A stretch of DNA of 64,000 bases from Streptomyces sp. ACA25 (GTDB lineage: Bacteria > Actinomycetota > Actinomycetes > Streptomycetales > Streptomycetaceae), in the NCBI RefSeq assembly GCF_028200735.1, contig NZ_JAQKPV010000013.1, positions 62,001 to 126,000 on the forward strand. The letters run 5' to 3'. The position numbers and the translations under genes were made by a program. Shown here piece after piece: positions 51,785 through 59,715 of the stretch (its first letter is position 1; every line of letters begins with the position of its first letter). The notes beneath the pieces are model-generated. The model did not search any database and was not told the origin of the DNA. It was given only the letters and a program-made list of their open reading frames with translations.

Positions 51785-52778
51785 AGCGGATCCTCGGGTC
51801 AAGGACGGCGTAGAGCAGATCCACGAGCAGGTTCACGACCAGGTAGACGATCACGAAGAACGTCACCAGCGAGATGAGGACCGGGCCCTCGTTCTGCCGG
51901 ATGGCCTGGATCAGCTGGAACCCGACGCCCGGCACGTTGAAGATCGTCTCTGTGACCACCGCTCCACTGATGAGGACACCGATCGACATGCCGAGGTCGG
52001 TGATGACCGGGATCAGGGAGTTGCGCAGGACGTGCACCCCGATGACCCGCCGGTGCGGCATGCCCTTGGCGACAGCGGTACGGACATAGTCGGAGCGGAG
52101 GTTCTCGATCACGCTGGTACGGGTCAGCCGGGCCGTGGTGGCCAGCCCCAGCGCGCCGAGCACCAGCCCGGGGACGAGGAGACTGAGCCAGGGATAGTCA
52201 CCGCTGTAGCTGACCCGCACGACGGCCAGCATCCAGTCGGGGGCGTCCCGCGCCTGGAGGAAGTTGCTGGCGGGCACGTTCACGGTGGTCTGCACGACCT
52301 TGCCCAGGACGAAGACCGGGAAGGCGATGAGCAGCACGGTGGAGATCTTCACCGCATAGTCGAGGACGCCCTTGTTGCGCAGGCCGGCGAGGATGCCGGC
52401 GGACAGCCCGATGATGATCTGGAAGGCCAGGGCGATCAGGGCCAGCCGGAGGGTGACGGGCAGGGACGCGGCGATGATGTCCGTGACCTCCCGGCCCCGG
52501 AAGTTGATCCCGAGATCGCCCTGGGCGATGTCGGTGACCCGCCCGACGAAGAGACTCAGGCAGGGGTTGCCCACCTGTTCCAGACAGGGGTCGTCGAGGT
52601 TGAACTGGCGCTGGACGGCCTCCAGCAGTTGCGGTGTCGGGCGGCGGTCACCGAACAGGGCACGGCCCGGGTTGCCGGTCAGCTGGATCGCCAGCGAGAC
52701 CATGTAGTGCAGCAGGAAGAGCGCACCGATGATCGTGGGGACGAACTGCAGCAGCCGCCTGATGATGTAACGGCTCAA
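51777..52778 (-). CDS. Oligopeptide/dipeptide ABC permease (DppB-type)
   Basis: Membrane permease of 333 residues opening with SRYIIRRLLQFVPTIIGALF, the standard DppB start, and with the EAA loop VRTAVAKGMPHRRVIGVHVL. The large external loop after helix 1 contains two cysteines. I choose TTG 52778 (GGAG 7 bases upstream) over GTG 52799, which would add seven residues without a good ribosome-binding site. Confidence 0.92.
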   Translation of the reverse strand: MSRYIIRRLLQFVPTIIGALFLLHYMVSLAIQLTGNPGRALFGDRRPTPQLLEAVQRQFNLDDPCLEQVGNPCLSLFVGRVTDIAQGDLGINFRGREVTDIIAASLPVTLRLALIALAFQIIIGLSAGILAGLRNKGVLDYAVKISTVLLIAFPVFVLGKVVQTTVNVPASNFLQARDAPDWMLAVVRVSYSGDYPWLSLLVPGLVLGALGLATTARLTRTSVIENLRSDYVRTAVAKGMPHRRVIGVHVLRNSLIPVITDLGMSIGVLISGAVVTETIFNVPGVGFQLIQAIRQNEGPVLISLVTFFVIVYLVVNLLVDLLYAVLDPRIRYD

Positions 52779-52813
52779 CGGGGGACTCCATTCGAGCACG
52801 GCTCACAGCGGAA

Positions 52814-52857
52814 AGCCGGCGCGGGCGCACGGGTGTTGCCCGGCGCCCACGCCGGCT
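52814..52857 (-). terminator. Intercistronic hairpin after the binding-protein gene
   Basis: AGCCGGCG (52814-52821) pairs with CGCCGGCT (52850-52857) and GGGCGC (52823-52828) with GCGCCC (52843-52848). It sits between the binding-protein and permease genes, where such stems stabilise the upstream message and keep binding protein in excess. Confidence 0.6.
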
Positions 52858-52872
52858 GCCGCAGAAGAAGTG

Positions 52873-54510
52873 TCAGCTGACCTTGAGGTCCACCCACGAG
52901 GGGTTGGTCTCGTAGACGTTGTAGATGACGTTCTCGATGGTGTCCTGGTAGATCACCGAGGTACGGCCGAAGAACAGCGGGATGACCGGAACTTCGTTCA
53001 TCAGGACCTGCTCCGCCTCGAGGTAGCGCTCCTGGGCCTCCTCCAGGGTCGGTGCCTCGTCACCCTCCTGCACCAGGCGGTCGAAGTCCGCGTTGGACCA
53101 GCCGGTGTCCGCCGAGCTGCCGTTGGTGTGGTAAAGCGGCCGCAGGTAGTACTCCTGCGAGGGGTAGCTCATGATCCAGGCCGAGCGGTACGGGCCCTCG
53201 AGTTCCTCGTCGTCGCGCGCGTTGAGGTGGTCGGCCCACTCCAGTTCGTTGCGGATGTCGAACTCGATGCCCAGGGTGTTCTGGATCTGGATGCCGACGG
53301 CCTCCATCCACTCCTCGTGTCCGGCACCCGGGTGGAAGTGCAGCTGCAGCCGCTCGCCCTCGGGCCAGCCACCGGCCTCCTCCAGCAGTTCCTGGGCGCG
53401 GTCCGGGTCGAACTCGCAGTGGGTGCAGACACCCTCGGTGTAGCCGGGGATCACCGGTGAGATGACGCTGTCCGCGGGCAGCATGTTGCCGTGCAGCACG
53501 GATTCGATGATTTCCTGGCGGTTGATGGCCAGCGAGAGCGCCTGCCGGAGCCGCACGTCCTGGAACTTGTCGTTGTACAGCGGGAGGGCGATGCCGGTGT
53601 AGTCCGAGCGGGGCTCAGCGATGAACCGGTCACCGAACTGCTCGCGGGCCTCCGGGAGAAGCTCCGGCGGCGTGACGCGCAGCAGGTCCAGCGTCCCGGC
53701 CTGCAGGTCGTTGTACGCGGTGACGTTGTCCGCGTAGATGTGGAAGTTCAGCCGGTCGATGTTGGCGGGGTTGCTCCCCGGGTAGTCCTCCCACCGCTCC
53801 AGCGGGATGAGGACGTCGTGCTCCCAGGGGCCGGCCATCCGGAACGGGCCGTTGCCGATCGGCTCGTCGTTGCACGCGTCGACGTCGTCCAGGCAGGCTT
53901 GCGCCATCGGCAGGAAGGTGTTGTGGCCGAGTGCCACCTCGAAGGTGGTGAAGGGCGCGGAAAGCGTGACGGTGAAGGTCAGGTCCCCGGTCTTCTCCAG
54001 CCCGGAGAGCTCCGTGGCGCCGCCCTCCTCCTGCATCTGGTCGTAGCCCGCGATGCGCTCGAAGAAGAAGTTGGCACGCTGGGCGTTCGGGCCGTGCGCC
54101 CCGTAGTTCCAGGCCCGGATGAACGCGTCGGCGTCCACCGGCTCCCCGTTGTGGAACTCCCACCCGTCCTTCAGTGTGATGTCCCAGACCACGCTGTCCT
54201 CGGTCTCGATGGACTCCGCGACCTCGTGCACGATGTCACCGCTGTCGAGGTCGAAACTCACCAGCCCGGTGAAGACGTTCTCCAGAACGGAAGCGCCCTC
54301 GGACTCGGCGGTGTTGGTGGTGAGCAGCGCCTGCGGGTTGCGCAGATCGGTGTTGATCTCACCCCCGGTGTAGTCCCCGTTCCCGTTGCCGTTCCCTGTT
54401 CCGCTCCCGCCTCCTCCCCCGTCGTCGCCATTCGTGCTGCATGCCGAGGCGGCGAGGACCACCGCCCCGGCCAGGGCGGCTATTCGGGTCAGTCTGCGTC
54501 GTGTTGCCAA
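52873..54510 (-). CDS. Peptide ABC transporter substrate-binding lipoprotein (SBP_bac_5)
   Basis: A 545-residue extracellular binding protein with lipobox LAASAC (Cys24) and a Gly/Asn-rich linker. Family-5 features include DGWEFHNGEPVDADAFIRAW and the C-terminal VIPLFFGRTSVIYQD. Ligand is probably an oligopeptide, but nickel, opines or oligosaccharides are used by other members. TTG 54510 behind GAGGAG is the start, giving a proper signal peptide. First gene of the operon. Confidence 0.93.
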   Translation of the reverse strand: MATRRRLTRIAALAGAVVLAASACSTNGDDGGGGGSGTGNGNGNGDYTGGEINTDLRNPQALLTTNTAESEGASVLENVFTGLVSFDLDSGDIVHEVAESIETEDSVVWDITLKDGWEFHNGEPVDADAFIRAWNYGAHGPNAQRANFFFERIAGYDQMQEEGGATELSGLEKTGDLTFTVTLSAPFTTFEVALGHNTFLPMAQACLDDVDACNDEPIGNGPFRMAGPWEHDVLIPLERWEDYPGSNPANIDRLNFHIYADNVTAYNDLQAGTLDLLRVTPPELLPEAREQFGDRFIAEPRSDYTGIALPLYNDKFQDVRLRQALSLAINRQEIIESVLHGNMLPADSVISPVIPGYTEGVCTHCEFDPDRAQELLEEAGGWPEGERLQLHFHPGAGHEEWMEAVGIQIQNTLGIEFDIRNELEWADHLNARDDEELEGPYRSAWIMSYPSQEYYLRPLYHTNGSSADTGWSNADFDRLVQEGDEAPTLEEAQERYLEAEQVLMNEVPVIPLFFGRTSVIYQDTIENVIYNVYETNPSWVDLKVS

Positions 54511-54837
54511 GACAGCTCCTCGGTTGGGCACAGCATTTCGCGCACCAACTCTGCTGCCTACCAGTGGTGTTGTAGATGACCACGAGACGGGAGTTATCGC
54601 TTCGAGATCCATCCGAAGCCGAACAATGACCTTCCGGTGACCGGTCCCGCCACTCCGGGCATCCTGCGCCGGAGCGCCGGGCGGAGCGGTCCGCGTCCGG
54701 TACCGCGTCACTCGGCCGCCCGGGCAGTCGCACCGCAGGACCTGCCCGGCTTCGGCCCGGGACGGCCCGCGGCCTCCGGTCCAACCCGCGGTGCCGGGAA
54801 CGGGACTTCTCCGGAGCCCGGGAGATAGCCTCCCGGC
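54511..54837. other. Divergent region between peptide importer and GNAT gene
   Basis: These 327 bases contain no supported gene. The part next to the binding-protein gene (54511-54630) is relatively AT-rich and should hold its promoter; the rest is very GC-rich with several short hairpins. I see no clear operator. Confidence 0.5.
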
Positions 54838-55371
54838 ATGGAAGATCCCGTCATCGGCCCGCTCGACCTCGCCACCCGGGTGGACGAAGCACTCGCCGTG
54901 CAGGCCCTTGCCTTCGGGCTCACCGGGGACGAGATCGCTGTCCGCCGGCAGATCGTGCTGCGCCACCTGACGACTCCGGGAGCCCGGGCGCTCGGCGCCA
55001 CCACCGCCGCCGGGGGGCTGGTCGGCTTCGTCTACGGGATGCCCTGCGACCGCGGCCAGTGGTGGTCCACCGTGGTCGAGCCGTATCTCCAGCAGGCCGG
55101 GGAGGACTCCTGGCTGGACGACTCGTACACCATCACCGAGCTGCACGTGCTCCCCGCTCATCAGGGGCGGGGGATCGGCCGGCGCCTCATCACCACTCTG
55201 ACCGACGGCGTCCCCCAGCCCCGGTCCCTGCTGTCCGCCATCGACACCGACAGCCCGGCCCGCGGACTGTACCGCCGGCTCGGTTACCGGGATCTGGCCC
55301 GGCGGGTGCGCTTTCCGTCCGCCCCCAGGCCGTACGCGGTGATGGGCGCGCCCCTGCCCCTGCGGAGGTGA
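54838..55371 (+). CDS. GNAT-family N-acetyltransferase
   Basis: A 177-residue single-domain GNAT protein. The acetyl-CoA loop is ELHVLPAHQGRGIGRRLI near residue 100 and the closing block LYRRLGYRDLARRVRF. The acceptor is unknown. ATG 54838; the upstream CGGGAGATAG may supply the ribosome-binding site. It converges on the kinase-fold gene. Confidence 0.85.
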   Translation: MEDPVIGPLDLATRVDEALAVQALAFGLTGDEIAVRRQIVLRHLTTPGARALGATTAAGGLVGFVYGMPCDRGQWWSTVVEPYLQQAGEDSWLDDSYTITELHVLPAHQGRGIGRRLITTLTDGVPQPRSLLSAIDTDSPARGLYRRLGYRDLARRVRFPSAPRPYAVMGAPLPLRR

Positions 55372-55444
55372 GGCCCGCGGCGGCACGGCGGCATCCCATC
55401 CGGCCGGTGTGTGCCCGCCGGCCCCGCGCGGGCGTACCTGCGGG

Positions 55445-56356
55445 TCACAACCAGGTGGCGAACTCCAGCAGCGCTTCGCCGTCCTCCCGGTCGCCGGCCG
55501 CCAGATGGCGGACTCCCGATTCCACCGCACGGAAGAGGGCCCAGTCGCGCACCCGGTCGCTGTCCAGCTCCACCGCTCCGGCGAGCTTGGTCACCCGACG
55601 GCGGGTCTGGGCCGCGGCCCCTGCAGAAGCGACCAGATCGTGCAGGCGGTCCCGGACCAGCCGGGAGAGATCGTAGGCGCGCTCGCCCACCAGCGGCTCC
55701 GGGCCGACCGCCAGCCAGCGTGCCCGGTCGGTGTCGGCGGCCAGGACGGCACCCTGACGGAAGTCGCCGTGCAACAGGAAACGCTCCGCCGGGGCGGCCG
55801 ACCCGCACAGCGCGGCCCGTAGCCGCAGCGCCTCGTCCACCAGTTGCCGCACCGCCGGCGGCGCGGCGGCCCGCATGGACTCCGCCTGGGCGCCCGTACG
55901 TTCCGCGACAGTGGGGAACGGATGATCCGTACCGGGTTCGACCCACAGGCGGCGGATCACGGACAGCGCCTCCAGCGTGGCCTTCGCCTCCGGCAGGGAC
56001 CGCAGCGCCACCTCGCCGTGCAGCCGCTCCAGCAGCAGGGCCCCGGCCTGCGGGTCGCAGCGCAGCGACCGCACGGCCCCAAGACCGCCCCAGCGCTCGA
56101 GCGCCGCGTGCTCACTCGCCGCGGAGCTGCCGGGCGCACACAGCTTCAGGGCGGCCGGGGCGCCCTCGGTGGTGCGCACCAGAACGATCATGCTGGTGCG
56201 ACCGCCCGGAGCCACCACCCGCTCGGCGGTGAGCCGCCACCGGAGCAGCAGGTCGGTCACGAGTTCCGGCAGCCCGTCCAGCCAGTCGCCCGCCGCCCCG
56301 CGCTGGGCGCGGAGCAGGCGCGGCGGAGGGGCGAAACGCGGAGCGGACGGCGTCAC
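55445..56356 (-). CDS. Aminoglycoside phosphotransferase-fold protein with variant active site
   Basis: A 303-residue APH/choline-kinase-fold protein. The catalytic loop reads FLLHGDFRQGAVL where kinases have HGDxxxxN: the aspartate is kept, the metal-binding asparagine is not. The second motif is seen as VGPEPLVGERAYDL, with glycine-proline where kinases have IDxE/D. So catalysis is doubtful. GTG 56356 lies 2 bases past the DUF4439 stop. Third gene of a tight minus-strand operon that commonly precedes rimP in Streptomyces. Confidence 0.75.
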   Translation of the reverse strand: MTPSAPRFAPPPRLLRAQRGAAGDWLDGLPELVTDLLLRWRLTAERVVAPGGRTSMIVLVRTTEGAPAALKLCAPGSSAASEHAALERWGGLGAVRSLRCDPQAGALLLERLHGEVALRSLPEAKATLEALSVIRRLWVEPGTDHPFPTVAERTGAQAESMRAAAPPAVRQLVDEALRLRAALCGSAAPAERFLLHGDFRQGAVLAADTDRARWLAVGPEPLVGERAYDLSRLVRDRLHDLVASAGAAAQTRRRVTKLAGAVELDSDRVRDWALFRAVESGVRHLAAGDREDGEALLEFATWL

Positions 56357-56358
56357 GT

Positions 56359-56814
56359 TCAGTTCCGCCCTTCGGCCGGGGAACGGTGCTCGGGGAGGCC
56401 GGGGAACGGCACCCCGGCGCCGCGCCACCGTGCGGCGCGGACCGCCGCCGCGGTCAGTGCGCCGGCCGCCTGCCTCCGGGTGCTGCCCCCGGTCGCGCGG
56501 ACCAGGTCGGCGTAGACCCCGGCGAGGCGGTCCTCCAGTTCGGCGGCGAGTGCCAGCGCGCTGTCACTGTCCGTCACCGGAAACGGCAGGAGGTAGCCCG
56601 CGGCGGCGGGTACCGGCGTGGCGCCCAGGTCGCGCACCGCCCGGTGCAGGGCGTCGCGCCCGGAACGGTGGGCGGCGTGTGCCTGCCGGACCTCCTTGGC
56701 GCGCTCGCCGTCGATCCGTGCGCCGACCACGCCGTAGCCGTAAAGGGTGGCGTGCTCGGCGGCCAGGGCGGCCTGGGTCGCGGGCAGCTCCGGGTGGCCG
56801 GTCTCCTGGGTCAT
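56359..56814 (-). CDS. DUF4439 ferritin-like domain protein
   Basis: A 151-residue all-helical protein of the DUF4439 ferritin-like family, with helices such as TQAALAAEHATLYGYGVVGA and ALALAAELEDRLAGVYADLV. The Glu/His pattern needed for a di-iron centre is only partly visible. It overlaps the upstream lipoprotein stop by 4 bases (ATGA), so the two are coupled and may act together. Function unknown. Confidence 0.8.
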   Translation of the reverse strand: MTQETGHPELPATQAALAAEHATLYGYGVVGARIDGERAKEVRQAHAAHRSGRDALHRAVRDLGATPVPAAAGYLLPFPVTDSDSALALAAELEDRLAGVYADLVRATGGSTRRQAAGALTAAAVRAARWRGAGVPFPGLPEHRSPAEGRN

Positions 56815-57308
56815 GGACGGACCTCGTTGAGCAGGTAGGTGTGGACCGAGCCGGCGGCCGACAGGGAGGCGAGGAGTCGTGCCAGCTCGGGAGGGGCCTC
56901 GGTCAGCGCCCGCAGCCGGACGTGGGAGAGCTGCCGCTCGGCGTCGGCCAGCGCGGCAAGAGCGGCCGCCGGCTCGGCGGGGGCCCCGGGGACGTCGGGG
57001 GCGGGTGCGGGGGGCTCCCCGGAGCGCACCACGCTGAGCTGGTCGGCGACGGTCTTGCGCAGCGGTGCCAGCGCCGGGGCGAGTGCAGGGTGCGCGGCGA
57101 GTGCGGCGTCGTACCGGGCCAGCAGTTCGGCGCTGTCCTGTGCCGTTCTCCGGCGCAGCCGCGCCGTTTCCGCGGAGCGCTCGCCGGGAGTGGCTTCCTC
57201 CTGCGGGGCGGCGCCGTCCGGGTTCCGTCCCGCGCAGCCGCTCAGCGCGGTCGCGAACCCGGCCGCGGCGCAGGCCAGCAGCGCGCGCCTGGGCAGCTCG
57301 ATGGACAC
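56811..57308 (-). CDS. Small secreted lipoprotein
   Basis: A 165-residue protein with a signal peptide PRRALLACAAAGFATALSGC: twin Arg near the start and lipobox LSGC. The mature part is helical and Ala/Leu/Arg-rich, with paired helices similar in character to ferritin-like bundles, so it may partner the DUF4439 protein outside the membrane. GTG 57308. First gene of the operon; divergent from rimP. Confidence 0.78.
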   Translation of the reverse strand: MSIELPRRALLACAAAGFATALSGCAGRNPDGAAPQEEATPGERSAETARLRRRTAQDSAELLARYDAALAAHPALAPALAPLRKTVADQLSVVRSGEPPAPAPDVPGAPAEPAAALAALADAERQLSHVRLRALTEAPPELARLLASLSAAGSVHTYLLNEVRP

Positions 57309-57642
57309 GTTCCCCGCACTCCCCGTCAGTGTGGTGGTCTGGCTCGGGCGGTCTCCGCCGGGCGGAGGGCCACGCGGCTGTCCGCCCGCGTGCGGGGGGC
57401 AGTCGTACACAGTTCCGTGCCATCCCACGCGAGGATCACCGCTCGGTGAGCGTACCGGTGTGCGCGGTCTCCTCTCGCGCCGCCCCGTGCCCCGGCGCGT
57501 CTGGGGGGCTGTGCGCGCCGGTCGGCGTAACGTGCCGTAGGCGATAGGCTGTGCCGCGAGGCGACGCCCTTGCGATTCCTGCGGGCTTCCCCCCTCCCAG
57601 CGACCCCCACACAACAGCAGACGCGGCCGAGGAGTCACCCGG
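57309..57642. other. Divergent region upstream of rimP-nusA
   Basis: No gene is supported in these 334 bases. TAGGCT at 57545-57550 is a possible -10 element for the rimP operon, giving a leader of about 85 bases; I find no convincing -35. GAGGAG at 57630 region precedes rimP. Confidence 0.4.
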
Positions 57643-58140
57643 ATGAGCACCACCCAGATCGACAGGCTGCGGGACCTGCTGGAACCCCTGGCCGGCGAGC
57701 GGGGTCTGGATCTCGAAGACATCACGATCACCCCGGCCGGCAAACGGCGGGTTCTGCAGGTCGTGGTCGACACCGAGGACGGAGTGCACCTCGATGCCTG
57801 TGCCGAGCTGAGCCGCGCGGCGTCGGAGGTGCTGGACGAGGCCGACGTGATGGGCGGCACCCCGTATGTCCTGGAGGTCAGCTCGCCGGGGGCGGACCGC
57901 CCGCTCACCGAACCGCGGCACTACCGGCGTTCCGTCGGACGGCTCATCCGGGTACGGCTGACGGACGGCGAGGAGCTGACCGTGCGGATCCTCGCCGTCG
58001 ACGAGGCCGGGCTGGATGGGGAGATTCCCGGGGAGAAGGGGCGCAAGCCCAAGCCGCGGCGGGTGGATTTCGAGGGGATCGCCGCAGCCCGGGGCGAAGT
58101 CGACTTCAGCCGCAAGCCCAAGAAGGACGAGGAAGCGTAG
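57643..58140 (+). CDS. rimP: Ribosome maturation factor RimP
   Basis: A 165-residue protein needed for 30S subunit maturation. Features are the N-terminal LEPLAGERGLDLEDITITP, VLQVVVDTEDGVHLDAC, and EVSSPGADRPLTEPRHYRR of the RimP fold, then the C-terminal SH3-like domain. A lysine-rich tail of about 20 residues ends the protein. ATG with GAGGAG. nusA starts 2 bases after the stop; this opens the conserved translation operon. Confidence 0.95.
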   Translation: MSTTQIDRLRDLLEPLAGERGLDLEDITITPAGKRRVLQVVVDTEDGVHLDACAELSRAASEVLDEADVMGGTPYVLEVSSPGADRPLTEPRHYRRSVGRLIRVRLTDGEELTVRILAVDEAGLDGEIPGEKGRKPKPRRVDFEGIAAARGEVDFSRKPKKDEEA

Positions 58141-58142
58141 CC

Positions 58143-59180
58143 GTGGACATCGACATGAGCGCCCTGCGGGGTCTGGTGCGGGAGAAGGACATTTCCTTCG
58201 ACCTGCTCGTCGAAGCGATCGAGACGGCCCTTCTCATCGCCTATCACCGTACCGAGGGCAGCCGCCGCGTCGCCCGGGTCGAGCTGGACCGCAAGACGGG
58301 CCACGTGACGGTATGGGCCAAGGAGGACGCCGCCGATCTGCCGGAGCCGGAGGAGGGCGAGGCGCCGCCGACCCCCCGCGAGTTCGATGACACCCCCAGC
58401 GGATTCGGCAGAATCGCGGCGACCACCGCGAAGCAGGTCATCCTGCAGCGTCTGCGGGACGCCGAGGAGGACATCACCTTCGGTGAGTACGCCGGGCGCG
58501 AGGGCGACATCGTCGCCGGCGTCGTGCAGCAGGGCAAGGACCCGCGGAACGTCATGGTGGACATCGGCAGGCTGGAAGCCATCCTGCCCCCGCAGGAGCA
58601 GGTGCCGGGGGAGCAGTACACGCACGGCTCCCGGCTGCGCACCTTTGTGGTCCGGGTCACCAAAGGGGTGCGCGGTCCCTCCGTGACGCTGTCCCGGACG
58701 CACCCTGGTCTGGTCAAGAAGCTCTTCGAGCTCGAGGTCCCGGAGATCGCGGACGGCTCGGTCGAGATCGCGGCGATCGCCCGTGAGGCCGGGCACCGCA
58801 GCAAGATCGCGGTCCGGGCGGTCCGCTCCGGCCTGAATCCCAAGGGTGCCTGCATCGGCCCGATGGGCGGCCGGGTGCGGAACGTCATGGCAGAGCTGCA
58901 CGGCGAGAAGATCGACATCGTCGACTGGTCGGACGACCCGGCCCAGCTGGTGGCGAACGCCTTGTCCCCGGCCCGGGTCACCCGGGTCGAGGTCGTCGAC
59001 GCGATGGCCCGCTCCGCCCGGGTGACCGTTCCGGATTACCAGCTCTCCCTGGCCATCGGCAAGGAGGGGCAGAACGCCCGGCTGGCGGCCCGGCTGACCG
59101 GCTGGCGGATCGATATCCGCCCGGACACCGAGCAGCAGGACGGGGAGACCGGCAGCCCGCGGGCCACGACCCGGGAATGA
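58143..59180 (+). CDS. nusA: Transcription termination/antitermination protein NusA
   Basis: A 345-residue RNA-polymerase-binding protein. The N-terminal domain (from SALRGLVREKDISFDLLVEA) is followed by S1 (about 115-190), KH1 and KH2 domains with the sequences NPKGACIGPMGGRVRNVMAE and LSLAIGKEGQNARLAARLTG. It lacks the acidic C-terminal repeats of proteobacterial NusA, as in other actinobacteria. GTG start 2 bases after rimP. Confidence 0.96.
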   Translation: MDIDMSALRGLVREKDISFDLLVEAIETALLIAYHRTEGSRRVARVELDRKTGHVTVWAKEDAADLPEPEEGEAPPTPREFDDTPSGFGRIAATTAKQVILQRLRDAEEDITFGEYAGREGDIVAGVVQQGKDPRNVMVDIGRLEAILPPQEQVPGEQYTHGSRLRTFVVRVTKGVRGPSVTLSRTHPGLVKKLFELEVPEIADGSVEIAAIAREAGHRSKIAVRAVRSGLNPKGACIGPMGGRVRNVMAELHGEKIDIVDWSDDPAQLVANALSPARVTRVEVVDAMARSARVTVPDYQLSLAIGKEGQNARLAARLTGWRIDIRPDTEQQDGETGSPRATTRE

Positions 59181-59280
59181 AATCAACTGTGCGAACGCTG
59201 GACGGGACGGATGATCCTGTCCCGCATCCGTCCGCGCACCGGCCCGATGACCGGTCGGTGCGCGCGGGGAGGTAGAATCA

Positions 59281-59562
59281 TTGTTGTCTGGCCGGACGCG
59301 TGCCCGATCCTGCCCGGAACGCACATGTGTGGGTTGTCGGCAGCGGTCGGCGCAGGAGAGTCTGCTGCGTGTGGTGTTGATCGAGGGCAGATGTGTTCCT
59401 GATCAACGCGGTACGCTGCCCGGCCGGGGTGCATATGTACACCCTGCACCGGCGTGTCTTGAGCTGGCGGTCCGCCGTCGGGCGTTCCCCCGGGCCTTCC
59501 GGGTCCAGGGGCCGCTTGACACCGCGGATCTGCAGCGGGCGATCAGCCGGGCAACACCGTAA
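59281..59562 (+). CDS. YlxR-family RNA-binding protein (DUF448)
   Basis: A 93-residue basic protein with the YlxR motif PGRGAYVHP near residue 46 and the leading ERTCVGCRQR cysteine pair. Known relatives bind RNA or act as regulators, in some bacteria affecting RNase P. Its place between nusA and infB is conserved. Start is TTG 59281 (8 bases after GGGGAGG) or the adjacent TTG 59284. Confidence 0.88.
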   Translation: MLSGRTRARSCPERTCVGCRQRSAQESLLRVVLIEGRCVPDQRGTLPGRGAYVHPAPACLELAVRRRAFPRAFRVQGPLDTADLQRAISRATP

Positions 59563-59627
59563 GACGAGCTGCACGGGAAGTCCGTGCGGTCAGGTACCTC
59601 GCGAGTCGGAAGTAGGTCGAGATTGCG

Positions 59628-59670
59628 ATGAGCACTCGATGAGTACGCGATGAGTACGCCCATGAAGTAG
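59628..59670 (+). other. Chain of three overlapping micro-ORFs upstream of infB
   Basis: ATG 59628 encodes MSTR and stops at 59642; ATG 59639 encodes MSTR and stops at 59653; ATG 59650 encodes MSTPMK and stops at 59670. Each stop overlaps the next start as ATGA. The block ends 45 bases before infB. This arrangement could pass ribosomes along by reinitiation or regulate infB, but the short direct repeat ATGAGTACGCG could also create it by chance. Confidence 0.4.
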
Positions 59671-59715
59671 CGAAGGTCCGGCGGACGACCGACCCCGGAC
59701 CGAATAAGGAGCGAA

